From positions 19,303 to 83,302 of the forward strand of contig JAUJNT010000001.1 of assembly GCA_030448005.1 (NCBI GenBank): a stretch of 64,000 nucleotides of DNA, given 5' to 3'. Position numbers and translations under genes: made by a program. The notes beneath the pieces are model-generated. The model saw nothing but the letters and a program-made list of their open reading frames with translations, did not search any database and was not told the origin of the DNA. This stretch comes from Thermoleophilaceae bacterium. Its GTDB lineage: Bacteria; Actinomycetota; Thermoleophilia; Solirubrobacterales; Thermoleophilaceae. How positions within the stretch are numbered: the first letter of the stretch is position 1; every line of letters starts with the position of its first letter. Shown piece after piece: positions 34,146 to 42,969 of this stretch.

Positions 34146-36107
34146 ATGATCCTCGGCGTGGACGTGGGCGGGACGTTCACCGACGCCGTGCTCCTCACCG
34201 CCGAGGGGTTCGTGACCGGCAAGGCTCCGAGCACTCCGCACGACCAGTCGGCCGGAGTGATGGCGGCGATCGAGGAGGCGCTGGGTAGCGCCGGTGCCCA
34301 GGCGGCCGACATCGAGCGGCTGGTGCACGGGATGACCGTGGGCACCAACGCCCTGCTCGAGGGGCGTACCGCAAGGACGGCCCTGGTGGCGACGCAGGGC
34401 TTCACCGACCTCGAGGAGCTCGGCCGGCAGGCACGCCCCGACCTCTACCGGCTCTGCGTCGCCGGCCCGGCCCCGCTCGTTGGGCTCGAGCTGCGCGTGC
34501 CCGCGGACGAGCGGTGCGGTCCCGAAGGCGAGGCACGCCCGCTGGATGAGGAGTCGCTGCGTGAGCGCCTCGGCCGCCTCGACGGAGAGGTCGAGGCGGT
34601 GGCCGTGTGCCTCCTGTGGGGCTTTCGCCACCCCGCGCACGAGCGCGCCGCCGCCGCGGTGGTGGCGACCGCTCTGCCCGAGGCCCACGTGTCCATCTCG
34701 CACGAGGCCGCGGCCGTCTTCCGGGAGCACGAGCGGTGCGTGACCACGGTCGTCGACGCCGCCGTCTCCCCCCTCCTCAGGCGCTACCTGACCCGGCTCG
34801 CCGCGCGCACCCGGGAGGCCGGCCTGCCGGACCCGGAGGTGATGCTCTCGAGCGGGGGCGTGGCCGCAGCGGACACCGCCGCGGCGCACGGCTCTTGGAC
34901 CGTCCTCTCGGGTCCTGCCGGCGGCGCCGTCGCGGCGGCGCGCGCCGCACGGCTTGCCGGGGCGGGAGAGGCGGTGGGGCTCGACATGGGCGGTACCTCC
35001 TGCGACGTGTCGCTCGTGCTCGACGGGCGGGTGGCGGTCACGGGCGGGCGCGAGGTGGGTGGGCGCTCCCTCGCGCTGCCGATGGTGGACGTGCACACGG
35101 TGGGGGCAGGCGGGGGCAGCATCGCCTGGCGCGACGAGGGCGGGGCACTGCGGACCGGGCCGCGCTCTGCGGGAGCCGATCCCGGTCCGGCCTGCTACGG
35201 GCGCGGCGGCGATCAGCCGACGGTCACCGACGCCAACCTGCTGCTCGGCTTCCTCGATGCCGACTCGCCACTGGCGGGCGGCGTGGCGCTCGACCGATCG
35301 GCCGCCGAACGCGCCGTGGGGCGGCTTGCCCGAGATCTCGGCCTCTCGGTGGAGGACACCGCAGCGGGAATCGTCCGAGTGGCCGGCACCGAGATGGCGC
35401 AGGCGGTGCGGGTGGTCACGGTGGAACGCGGCATCGACCCGCGCTCGCTCACGCTCGTTGCGTTCGGAGGCGCGGGGCCGTTGCACGGGGCCGCGATCGC
35501 CGAGGAGCTCGGGATGGAGCGGGTGGTGGCGCCGGTGGCTGCCGGCGTGCTCTCGGCGCTCGGCCTGGCCGTCTCCGAGCGCCGGCGAGACCTTGTGGAG
35601 AGCGTGCTGCTGGCCGGCGAGGACATGACCCGCGAGGCCGTGGCGGCCGTGGTGGACCGGCTCGGCGCGCGCGGGCGCGAGGAGCTCGGCGCGCCACGGG
35701 CCGAGCTGCGCGCCACCTACGAGCTGCGCTACCGGGGCCAGGCCTTCGAGCTGCCGATAGCCGGAGAGCTCGCGCCCGATCCGGCGCAACTGCGCGCATC
35801 GTTCGACCGCGCCCACGCCGAGCGCTACGGCTACGACGACGCCAAGGCAGAGCTCGAGCTGGTCACCGTGCGGGTGGCCGCTGCGCTCCCCGGCTCGGAA
35901 CCGGCGGCCGCCCGCGCAGCCCCCGCGGAGCGGCTGGGCACCCGCCGCGCGCGCTTCGGGGAGGACTGGCACGACGCGCAGCTGGTGGGGCCCGGCTCCG
36001 GCCGCGTCGAAGGTCCGGCCATCCTCACGCTGGCGGGCTCCACCATCACGGTGCCGCCCGGCTGGTCGGTCCAGGCGGATGCCGAGGCCGTGGTGATGGA
36101 GCGATGA
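34146..36107 (+). CDS. hyuA: Hydantoinase/oxoprolinase subunit A
   Basis: Protein of 653 aa. The ATP-grasp-like/actin-fold N-terminus is ILGVDVGGTFTDAVLL; further signatures are LVHGMTVGTNALLEGRTART, LSSGGVAAADTAA, GLDMGGTSCDVSLVLDG, DVHTVGAGGGSIAW and PACYGRGGDQPTVTDAN. The family includes ATP-dependent 5-oxoprolinase, N-methylhydantoinase and acetone/acetophenone carboxylase large subunits, which cleave or carboxylate with ATP; the substrate is not evident. It is fused to subunit B by an ATGA overlap. Confidence 0.92.
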   Translation: MILGVDVGGTFTDAVLLTAEGFVTGKAPSTPHDQSAGVMAAIEEALGSAGAQAADIERLVHGMTVGTNALLEGRTARTALVATQGFTDLEELGRQARPDLYRLCVAGPAPLVGLELRVPADERCGPEGEARPLDEESLRERLGRLDGEVEAVAVCLLWGFRHPAHERAAAAVVATALPEAHVSISHEAAAVFREHERCVTTVVDAAVSPLLRRYLTRLAARTREAGLPDPEVMLSSGGVAAADTAAAHGSWTVLSGPAGGAVAAARAARLAGAGEAVGLDMGGTSCDVSLVLDGRVAVTGGREVGGRSLALPMVDVHTVGAGGGSIAWRDEGGALRTGPRSAGADPGPACYGRGGDQPTVTDANLLLGFLDADSPLAGGVALDRSAAERAVGRLARDLGLSVEDTAAGIVRVAGTEMAQAVRVVTVERGIDPRSLTLVAFGGAGPLHGAAIAEELGMERVVAPVAAGVLSALGLAVSERRRDLVESVLLAGEDMTREAVAAVVDRLGARGREELGAPRAELRATYELRYRGQAFELPIAGELAPDPAQLRASFDRAHAERYGYDDAKAELELVTVRVAAALPGSEPAAARAAPAERLGTRRARFGEDWHDAQLVGPGSGRVEGPAILTLAGSTITVPPGWSVQADAEAVVMER

Positions 36108-37606
36108 GCCTCGACCCAGTGGCCCTTCAGGTGATGCTGGGAGCGCTGCGTGCGGCGTGCGATGAGATGGGCGTGGTGCTCATCCGCTCGGCGCACTCCG
36201 CGAACATCAAGGAGCGCGAGGACGCCTCGACGGCGCTCTTCGACCCCGACGGCCAGCTCGTGATGCAGGCCGAGCACATCCCCGTGCATCTCGGGGCGAT
36301 GCCCTCCGCGGTCGCGGCGGTGCTCGGCGAGAGCCACTCCCCCGGCGATGCGTGGATTCTCAACGACCCGTTCGCGGGCGGCACCCACCTGCCGGACATC
36401 ACGGTGGTGTCCCCGGTCTTCACCGCGGACGGGGAGATCCTCGGGTTCGCTGCAAGCCGCGCCCACCACGCCGACGTGGGCTCCCCGGAGCCCGGAAGCA
36501 TGCCCGCCGGCTCGCGCACGCTTCGGGACGAGGGCGTCGTCATCCCCCCTACGCGCCTGTCCCGCGCCGGCACGCTGGATCGTGGGCTCCTCGCGCAGGT
36601 AACCGGGCAGATGCGCCACCCACGCCAGCGCGAGGCGGACCTTCGCGCCCAGCTCGCCGCCAACCGCACCGGCGGCGAGCGGCTGAGGGCACTGGCCGAG
36701 CGCATGGGCCCCGAGGCGCTTCGCGCCGGCATGGCGGAGACGCTCGACTACGCCGAGCGCCGCACGCGCGCGGGGCTCTCGGAGATCGAGGACGGCGAGC
36801 GCAGCGCCGTCGACGTGCTCGAGGCCGCGGAGGGAGACCTGGAGCTGCGCGTGCGGGCCACGGTTAACGGCGACGAGCTCGAGCTCGACTTCAGCGAGAG
36901 CGCCGGCATGCACGCCGGAAACCTGAACTGCCCGCTGGCCGTGACCCTGTCGGCCTGCTACTTCGCGCTCCGAGTTCTGGCAGACCCGGACACGCCCGCG
37001 AGCGCGGGCGCATTCCGGCCGCTCACCGTGATCGCACCGTCCGGCTCGCTGCTCAACGCCCGGCCCCCGGCCGCCGTGGCCGCCGGCAACGTCGAGACTT
37101 CCTCGCGCGTGGCCGACCTCGTGCTGGGGGCCTTCGGCCGCGCCCTCGGGCAGGGCACGATGAACAACCTCACGCTCGGCAACGATGCCTTCACCTACTA
37201 CGAGACCCTCGGCGGCGGCCAGGGGGCCTGCCCGGACGCGGACGGCCCGGGGGCGGTTCACGTGGCCATGAGCAACACGATGAACACGCCGATCGAGGCG
37301 CTCGAGCTGGAGTTCCCGCTGCGCGCGGTGGAGTACGCGATTCGCCGAGGGTCGGGAGGCGAGGGCCGCTTTCGCGGCGGAGACGGCGTGGCGCGCGAGG
37401 TGGAGGCACTGGAGGAGATGCGCTTCTCGCTCATCACCGAGCGCAGGCGCCACGCGCCGGCCGGAGCCAACGGAGGCAAGCCGGGCGCGAGAGGCCGGAA
37501 CCTCGTGAACGCGCAGGAGCTGCCCTCGAAGGCCTCGGGCACGCTGGCCGCCGGCGACCGCCTGCGGATAGAGACGCCGGGCGGCGGTGGTCACGGCTCG
37601 CGATGA
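36104..37606 (+). CDS. hyuB: Hydantoinase/oxoprolinase subunit B
   Basis: Protein of 500 aa, starting in the hyuA stop (ATGA). Marks: ALRAACDEMGVVLIRSAHSA, IKEREDASTALFDPDGQLV, HIPVHLGAMPSAV, LNDPFAGGTHLPDITVVSPV, SRAHHADVGSPEPGSMP and NVETSSRVADLVLGAFG. The C-terminus GDRLRIETPGGGGHG is classical. It forms the A/B heteromer acting on hydantoin-, oxoproline- or carboxylase-type substrates. A dehydrogenase remnant follows immediately. Confidence 0.92.
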   Translation: MSLDPVALQVMLGALRAACDEMGVVLIRSAHSANIKEREDASTALFDPDGQLVMQAEHIPVHLGAMPSAVAAVLGESHSPGDAWILNDPFAGGTHLPDITVVSPVFTADGEILGFAASRAHHADVGSPEPGSMPAGSRTLRDEGVVIPPTRLSRAGTLDRGLLAQVTGQMRHPRQREADLRAQLAANRTGGERLRALAERMGPEALRAGMAETLDYAERRTRAGLSEIEDGERSAVDVLEAAEGDLELRVRATVNGDELELDFSESAGMHAGNLNCPLAVTLSACYFALRVLADPDTPASAGAFRPLTVIAPSGSLLNARPPAAVAAGNVETSSRVADLVLGAFGRALGQGTMNNLTLGNDAFTYYETLGGGQGACPDADGPGAVHVAMSNTMNTPIEALELEFPLRAVEYAIRRGSGGEGRFRGGDGVAREVEALEEMRFSLITERRRHAPAGANGGKPGARGRNLVNAQELPSKASGTLAAGDRLRIETPGGGGHGSR

Positions 37607-37664
37607 TGAACCTCTCCCCCCCTCGATCGAACACCTCGGAGGCGAAGCAGATGCAAGCGACTCT

Positions 37665-37835
37665 CCCGGAAAGGACGTCGGCCACTTCCTGTCGGAGGCG
37701 CAGCGACTCGGATTCCTCCCCGGGATGGCCGCGAAAGCCCAGGAGGGCTACCTGGAAGCCGAGGCGCAGGGCCACGGGCAACATGACTTCGCGGCTGTGA
37801 TCCAGCCTCTTGTCACGAAATCCGGCTTGAAATAG
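37665..37835 (+). pseudogene. 3-hydroxyisobutyrate dehydrogenase-like C-terminal remnant
   Basis: About 55 codons in one frame, GKDVGHFLSEAQRLGFLPGM then QGHGQHDFAAVIQPLVTKSG, match the last helices of beta-hydroxyacid dehydrogenases (KDxxxAL...G...P, then GxGxxDFSAVI). The NAD-binding domain and catalytic part are absent, and upstream codons belong to hyuB in another frame. A deletion removed the 5' four-fifths of the gene. Confidence 0.65.
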
Positions 37836-37919
37836 GGCAACCGGTTCGTAACAATGGATCGCTCGTGCCGCCCCGGTACTGAGCGAGCGTCGTGGGCACG
37901 AGACGGAGGTTCCCTTTCC

Positions 37920-38552
37920 ATGCCAGTTGCTTTCAAAGAATGGGCCGTGACCGTGCGCGCCCTCGCCGAGGGTGAGCAGTTGCTCACCCTGCGCAAGGGT
38001 GGGATCCGCGAGGAGAACAAGCACTTCGAGATCGAGCACGACCAGTTCTTCCTCTATCCCACCTTCGACCACCAGCGCAACGACCTCGTCCGCGAGTCCC
38101 ACATGCCCGAGCTCGGCCGCGCTCTGGAAGAGGGTGTCTGGCCGGACGGCGAGCCTCCCGCCCGTGCGCTGCTCCAGGACGGCGGCATCCCCCAGCCCGA
38201 CCGCGTCCGCATCCGCGCGTGGGCCGAGGTGGCCGCGAGCTACCTGATCACCGATCCGCGCGCGGTTGACGCGCTGTCGCCCTACTACATCTGGACCACC
38301 GACTACGCGGAGAAGCGGCTTCAGTGGAAGCGCCAGCACCCGATGCACGTGATCGTGCTGCGCACCTACCGGATCCCCAGGCCCGTCACCGTGAAGGTCC
38401 GCCCGGAGTACCAGGGGTGCCGCTCATGGATCGAGCTGCATCGTGAGCTTCCGTTCGAGGGCACGCCCGTGCTCTCCGATGAGGAGTTCGACCGCGCCGC
38501 CGGCGAGATCGAGGCGATCGCCTCGGGCGGCGCCGTGCCCGTGTTCGCCTAG
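37920..38552 (+). CDS. DUF1802-family protein
   Basis: Protein of 210 aa from ATG 37920, with GGAGG about 10 bases upstream. The pattern FKEWAVTVRALAEGEQLLTLRKGGIREENKHF, then HDQFFLYPTFDHQRNDLV, then VIVLRTYRIPRPVTVKVRPE and CRSWIEL belongs to DUF1802, a family of unknown function. Conserved Lys, Glu and Arg residues suggest nucleic-acid or nucleotide binding, which is speculation. It stands alone. Confidence 0.85.
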   Translation: MPVAFKEWAVTVRALAEGEQLLTLRKGGIREENKHFEIEHDQFFLYPTFDHQRNDLVRESHMPELGRALEEGVWPDGEPPARALLQDGGIPQPDRVRIRAWAEVAASYLITDPRAVDALSPYYIWTTDYAEKRLQWKRQHPMHVIVLRTYRIPRPVTVKVRPEYQGCRSWIELHRELPFEGTPVLSDEEFDRAAGEIEAIASGGAVPVFA

Positions 38553-38582
38553 CCCGAGGGCCACGAGGGGCGCTCACGGTTC

Positions 38583-39332
38583 ATGCCGTGGGTCGAGACA
38601 AGCTCCCTGTCGTTCACGGCGCGGCACGAGTCGGCGCAGGACGACGCCGCGCAAGCGGTGCTGGGCGACCTCGAGGACTTCCGCGTCTCGATGGCGGACC
38701 TGTTCGACCACGTCCCCGGCCCGGTATCCGTGGTCATCCATCCGAGGACCGAGATGCTGGCGCTGGCGGCGCCGTGGCTGCCCCTCGCGCGGGCGGTCTC
38801 GGCACCCGCCGGGCGGCGCTACTTCGCCGGATGGTTCGCCCGCGACGAGATCCACGTGCTGGCCCCGGACGCCCTGAAGCGCAGGGCCTCGAACGTCCCC
38901 GGCTCACGCGAGGCCCTGCTTCGCTCGCCGCGGCACGAGTACGCGCACCTGGTGCTCGGTGCCAACAACGCCTCCCTGCCCCCACCGTTCGGCGTCGCCA
39001 CTTTTCGCCGGTACGTGCGGATGGCGTGGTTGTGCGAGGGAGCGGCCACCTACCTGGCCGGCCAGGTGCCACACATGCGCGCGGCGATCGCCCGGCGCCT
39101 GCGAGAGGGCGGGAGGCCAGCGTTCCCGCCCGCCCCGAGGGATGCCTTCGTGCTGGGCGGCACGGTGTTCGGCATGCTCGAGCGCGAACGCGGCTTCGAT
39201 GCCTGCGCCGAGCTGGCGCGGACGCCGGAACCGTCGGGGTCGAAGAAGGCGATCGAGTCGGCGTTCGGCCGGGCGGCGGCCTCGGTCGAGCGCGGCTGGG
39301 TGGATTACCTGGCGTCGCTCACGGCGGGGTGA
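38583..39332 (+). CDS. Putative gluzincin-like metallopeptidase
   Basis: Protein of 249 aa. The zinc motif HEYAH (in SPRHEYAHLVLGAN) is followed about 30 residues later by WLCEGAATYLAGQ, which gives the third ligand Glu as in peptidase MA-type gluzincins. N-terminal residues (SLSFTARHESAQDDAAQAVL, then VSVVIHPRTEMLALAAPWLP) also resemble that group. No signal peptide is visible, so it is probably cytosolic. The start at 38583 is uncertain; there is no good ribosome-binding site. The 290-base region after it holds no gene. Confidence 0.65.
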   Translation: MPWVETSSLSFTARHESAQDDAAQAVLGDLEDFRVSMADLFDHVPGPVSVVIHPRTEMLALAAPWLPLARAVSAPAGRRYFAGWFARDEIHVLAPDALKRRASNVPGSREALLRSPRHEYAHLVLGANNASLPPPFGVATFRRYVRMAWLCEGAATYLAGQVPHMRAAIARRLREGGRPAFPPAPRDAFVLGGTVFGMLERERGFDACAELARTPEPSGSKKAIESAFGRAAASVERGWVDYLASLTAG

Positions 39333-39623
39333 GTCGATGGCGGTGAGGAGGCAGCGGGGGGCGCGACGGGTTCGCGCTCGGCGAACGGGTTGGAGGGTTC
39401 AAAGCCGGATGGCGGGGAGGGGACTGGCGATCTGAGACAGCCGTCCTGCCGAGCGGTCGCCCCGTCACCCCAGACCAGAACGGCGCGGCCGGCAGTGACG
39501 GCACGCCACCTCCAGAGCGTCCGAACCGGCGGCGTCGCCGAACACCACGCGGGCCGTCGCTGCCTCCAGGACGCGGCCTGGCGAAAGTTGGCCCTTGAGG
39601 GAAAGGGCGCTCGTAGATGGTCC

Positions 39624-39767
39624 CTAACCGACTTGTTCGGTTTCGCCCTCTGCAACGGAATCGACCGGGTGTCCATCGACGACCCCGCCCAGCAGGTAGC
39701 CGACGCCCAGCAGCAGCGCCCCCACGCCCGAGACGCCTGCGATCAGCGTGCTGCGCTCCCGGAGCAT
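39624..39767 (-). CDS. 47-aa single-span membrane protein
   Basis: The ATG at 39767 shares a base with the TGA of the acyl-CoA dehydrogenase gene (TGATG), a classic coupling arrangement. The peptide has a basic start (MLRERS), a glycine/leucine-rich membrane span (AGVSGVGALLLGVGYLLGGV) and an acidic tail (DSVAEGETEQVG). Too short for most gene callers. Function unknown; it may anchor the dehydrogenase at the membrane. Confidence 0.55.
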   Translation of the reverse strand: MLRERSTLIAGVSGVGALLLGVGYLLGGVVDGHPVDSVAEGETEQVG

Positions 39768-40924
39768 CACAGCCCCAGGGTCTTCGCGATGATGTTCTTC
39801 TGGATCTCCGAGGTGCCGCCGTAGATGGTGCTCACCACCGCGGCGCGCAGATGCCGCTCCATCGGATACTCCCTCGCGTAGCCGTAGCCGCCCGCCATCT
39901 GCACGCCCTCTAGCGCGCAGCGCTTGGCGAGCTCGGTGGTCGCGAGCTTCACCATCGATGCCTCGCGGGGAAGCATGCGCGTCGGATCCTCGTCGGTCAG
40001 CCGCGCCACCCAGCGCACGAGCAGGCGCGCCTGCACCAGGTCGGTGGCGAGCTTCGCCAGGCGGTGCTGGAGCGCCTGGAAGGACCCGACCGGCCGGCCG
40101 AACTGCCGGCGCTGCTTGACGTAGGCAAGCGTGTCGTCGAACGCTCGCTGCGCGAGGCCGAGGGCAAGCGCCGCCAGGATCACGCGCTCGTTGTTGAGCC
40201 CGGCCATCAGCTGGATCCAGCCGTTCCCCTCCCCGCCGAGGAGGTTCTCAGCGGGCACGCGCACCTCGGCCAGGTGAAGCTCGCTGGTCTCCTTCCCGCC
40301 GAGCGTGTCGATCGGCGTGATCGTGAACCCCTCCGCCTCACGGGGCACGAAGATCATCGAGAGGCCCTCATGGCGTTCCGAGCCGGCGCCGGTGCGGCAG
40401 ACCACCAGCGTGTGGCTGGCCTTGTGCGCGTAGGAGCACCACATCTTCGAGCCGGAGAGCACCCACTCATCACCCTCGCGGCGGCCCCGGCACTTGATAG
40501 CGGCAACGTCCGAGCCGGCGTCTGGCTCGGACATCGCGATAGCGAGCGTCCCGCCCTTGGCCACGCGTGCGAGCAGCTCTCGCTTCTGCCCCTCGCTGCC
40601 GAAGCGGTTGAGTGCGCCGACCACGATCAGGGTCACGCCATAGCCACCGATCGGCGCCTGTCCGCGGGCGGTCTCCTCCAGGAAGAGCACGGCGTCGAAG
40701 AACGAGCCGTCCGAGCCTCCGTGCCGCTCGGGGATCGTCAGCCCGTACCAGCCGAGCTCGGCGATCCTCGCCGCGAGGCTGTCGTTGTGCAGGTCGCTGA
40801 AGTCATCTGTCAGCTCGGCGAGCCTGTCGGGCGCGCACTCGCGTGCACAGAAGTCGCGGATGGCGGCCACGAAGTCCTGCTGCTCGGCGGACAGGCCGTG
40901 GTCGGCGGCGCGGGCTTCGATCAC
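39767..40924 (-). CDS. Acyl-CoA dehydrogenase
   Basis: Protein of 385 aa, FAD enzyme introducing an alpha-beta double bond into acyl-CoA. Motifs: ELGWYGLTIPERHGGSDGSF, AIAMSEPDAGSDVAAIKCRG (FAD/substrate site), GSKMWCSYAHKA, LNNERVILAALALGLA, QRRQFGRPVGSFQALQHRLA and MAGGYGYAREYPMERHLRAA, with YGGTSEIQKNIIAKTLGL at the end. The catalytic base position before GGTSE is a Tyr-containing segment; the Glu may lie elsewhere in the fold. GTG at 40924 overlaps the stop of the degraded paralogue upstream (GTGA). Confidence 0.92.
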   Translation of the reverse strand: MIEARAADHGLSAEQQDFVAAIRDFCARECAPDRLAELTDDFSDLHNDSLAARIAELGWYGLTIPERHGGSDGSFFDAVLFLEETARGQAPIGGYGVTLIVVGALNRFGSEGQKRELLARVAKGGTLAIAMSEPDAGSDVAAIKCRGRREGDEWVLSGSKMWCSYAHKASHTLVVCRTGAGSERHEGLSMIFVPREAEGFTITPIDTLGGKETSELHLAEVRVPAENLLGGEGNGWIQLMAGLNNERVILAALALGLAQRAFDDTLAYVKQRRQFGRPVGSFQALQHRLAKLATDLVQARLLVRWVARLTDEDPTRMLPREASMVKLATTELAKRCALEGVQMAGGYGYAREYPMERHLRAAVVSTIYGGTSEIQKNIIAKTLGL

Positions 40925-41447
40925 CGGATCTCCTGGCGCGCGGCGCGCTTGCCCTCGGTGTCCATCTTCCAGGCGGCGTGCAGCACCATCAGCCGGGCGC
41001 CGTCGATCTCGATGCGCGACTTGGCGATGAAGTCCTGGACGAACTGCTTCTCGGCCAGCGGCCGCCGAAGGCGTGGCGGCCGTGGGCGCCGTCGATGATC
41101 CACTCGCCGGCGCCGTCGTCGAGGCGAGCGCTCGCGGCCAGCCCGGTGGGATCGGACCCGGAGGTCTCGGGCTCGGTCATAGCGAAGCAGGAACGAGGGT
41201 GATCGTTTAGGAGCGGGCCGAGCCAGCGCTCCTTCTGCTCGCGCGTGCCGTACTCGGCGTTCCGCAGCCCCTCCTCGCGAGCCCGCTCGCGCAACTCGAC
41301 CAGGATGGTGGGGTAGGCAACCCCCGGGCGGACCTCCTCCTTGAGGGCCCGGACCGCCTCGACCTCGACGGGCATCACGTGGGTATCGATGAACTCGCGG
41401 AGGCGCGCGCGAAGCTTGGCGACTCGGTCAGACGGGGCGAAATCCAT
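40921..41447 (-). pseudogene. Second acyl-CoA dehydrogenase with internal deletions
   Basis: From ATG 41447 the N-terminal helix reads AKLRARLREFIDTHVMPVEV, as in long ACAD10/11-like dehydrogenases. At about 41264 the sequence jumps from REEGL to NAEYGTREQKERWLGPLL, skipping ~50 residues in frame. It continues through CFAMTEPETSGSDPTGL to WIIDGA, then at about 41085 jumps over ~100-150 residues to HAFG/RPLAEKQFVQDFIAKS, with a one-base frameshift. It stops at 40921 after GKRAARQEI, lacking the last ~60 residues. About 175 of 400 codons remain. Confidence 0.85.
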
Positions 41448-41484
41448 CGGCGGAAAGGGTATCCCCGCGCACTCGGGGCCCGGC

Positions 41485-41696
41485 TCAGCGAGTTGCCAGG
41501 TAGAGGCGGCTCGGTATCAGGTCGCTCCCCACGCGGCCATCGGCCTCCACCTCGAGCACCCGTGCTCCGCCGGCCGACAGCGCCGTCTCGGCGGCGTCCT
41601 GGCCCAGCCCCTCCGAGGTGCATGGCCCGAGTCCCCTCACCGAAGGCGGAGGCGGGCCCCGCCCGGCTGGGCGAGGCCGCCTTTCCGCGTTCTCGT
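41485..41696 (-). other. Short open frame, possible gene remnant
   Basis: Between the surface-protein stop and the dehydrogenase remnant one minus-strand frame ends EGLGQDAAETALSAGGARVL, then EVEADGRVGSDLIPSRLYLA and a stop at 41485. It has amphipathic, gene-like composition but no start and no family I can name. Confidence 0.3.
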
Positions 41697-42347
41697 CTAG
41701 AAGTCGAGGACCTGCGCGTCGTCGGCGCGGATCGCCGCGATCTTCGTGTTGGTGGCCGTGGTGAACGGCGGCTGGGCGAACAGGTTCAGACCTTCGTTGC
41801 CCTCGGCCTTGCAGAGGACGCTGGCATCGAAGGGGCTGTTCTGGAAGTGCGCCTGCAGCAGCGGAATTACGCCGGTGTTTGCGCTGTTGCCCGGCGCCAG
41901 GGCAACCGTGCCCCGATCCTCGCTGGAACCCGCCCGCAGGAAGCACACGCCCTTGAGCGTGCCGGTCGCGCTGTTGGACACCGCGACCTTCGCGGTGATG
42001 ATGTAGGCGCCCGCGGGGAGGGTGATCTTCCCGATCAGGGTCTCGTTGCCGGTGAAGCCCGTGGGCGTCTTCTGTGCGGCGAAGAAGGCCCGTGTGGTCA
42101 CGGCGGCAGGCGTCTTGTCGCCCACTCTGTCGGCCACCTTTGCCTTGGGCACCTTGCCGACCCTCGACTCCCTGATCTGCGTGCCGGTGAGGCTGTCCTT
42201 CCGGATGTCCTTGCCGGTCAGCGATCCGTTCTTGACGCTCCCGCCGGTGACCGTGAGCGCGTACGCGCTCCCTCCGAGCGCGATGAAGAGCGCGATCAGC
42301 GATATGACCATCGCGGGCGACGGCCTGCGCCTGAGTATTCGATTCAT
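41697..42347 (-). CDS. Exported beta-rich surface protein
   Basis: Protein of 216 aa from ATG 42347 with AGGAGGT close upstream. The start RRRPSPAMVISLIALFIALG with GGSAYA forms a signal peptide/anchor of a type very common in Thermoleophilia. It is followed by the low-complexity SVKNGSLTGKDIRKDSLTGTQI, also typical of that class. The C-terminal ~120 residues (ETLIGKITLPAGAYIITAKV ... FTTATNTKIAAIRADDAQVL) resemble a beta-sandwich, perhaps C1q/TNF-like. Two cysteines (VCFLRAG, VLCKAEG) may form a disulfide. Cell-surface role inferred. Confidence 0.75.
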   Translation of the reverse strand: MNRILRRRPSPAMVISLIALFIALGGSAYALTVTGGSVKNGSLTGKDIRKDSLTGTQIRESRVGKVPKAKVADRVGDKTPAAVTTRAFFAAQKTPTGFTGNETLIGKITLPAGAYIITAKVAVSNSATGTLKGVCFLRAGSSEDRGTVALAPGNSANTGVIPLLQAHFQNSPFDASVLCKAEGNEGLNLFAQPPFTTATNTKIAAIRADDAQVLDF

Positions 42348-42456
42348 GAGACCTCCTGTGAAGATTCGTGGCCGCGCGTCAGCACGCCAGCCGGGCCTTG
42401 CCCTCGGCCAATCTTCATCAGGTGCGTGGGCCAGTGTCAAGCCACAAGGAGCCCGA

Positions 42457-42969
42457 TCAACCGGTCAGTTGCAGCAGCCCCCACGTGAGGAGCGCGGTGA
42501 TGAAACCGCCGCCGAGTATCGCGGCCACTAGCTTCGCGGCGTGCGCCCCGCCCTGCCCTGCGCCGGGAGGGGGTTGCTGGGGCGCCATGTCCGCCTCGAG
42601 CAGCACCTCCCGCGCGGCCTCGGCCCCCGCCTGGGGCACCAGCACGTCGCGAGGCCCCGCGGCCAGGAAGTCGGGCACGTCGAATCCCGCGGTGCGGCGA
42701 AGGATGCTCGGCACGCCCTCCTCGAGCAGCATCCCCTGGATCAGCTCCGCCTCGGGCTGGTTGCGGCCACCCGCCACCCGAACGAGGTCGCCCTCGGCGT
42801 ACACCGGGTTGATCTTCCGCGCGCGAGCGTGGGCCTCGGTCCTGGCGCTCTTCAGGGGCTCCCCACCCACGTGGACGAGCGGCATCCTGCACGAGGCGCA
42901 GAAGCGCTCGTCGAGCGAGTACCTCAGCGCGCAGGAAGGACAGGCCAGCGTTTCCCGCGAGGCCTTCAC
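42457..42969 (-). CDS. Zinc-ribbon plus DUF2007-like membrane protein
   Basis: Protein of 170 aa from GTG 42969, overlapping the JAMM gene stop (GTGA). A zinc ribbon CPSCALRYSLDERFCASCRM comes first. The middle (LVRVAGGRNQPEAELIQGML, then EGVPSILRRTAGFDVPDFLA, then DVLVPQAGAEAAREVL) matches DUF2007-like putative signal-transducing domains. A C-terminal membrane span (KLVAAILGGGFITALLTWGL) ends the protein. Being coupled to the JAMM peptidase gene suggests a link with sulfur-carrier processing, but no mechanism is known. Confidence 0.65.
   Translation of the reverse strand: MKASRETLACPSCALRYSLDERFCASCRMPLVHVGGEPLKSARTEAHARARKINPVYAEGDLVRVAGGRNQPEAELIQGMLLEEGVPSILRRTAGFDVPDFLAAGPRDVLVPQAGAEAAREVLLEADMAPQQPPPGAGQGGAHAAKLVAAILGGGFITALLTWGLLQLTG

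Noticed and set aside
33960-35972. A 670-codon open frame antisense to hyuA
   Set aside because: Same shadow effect; His/Arg-rich nonsense composition.
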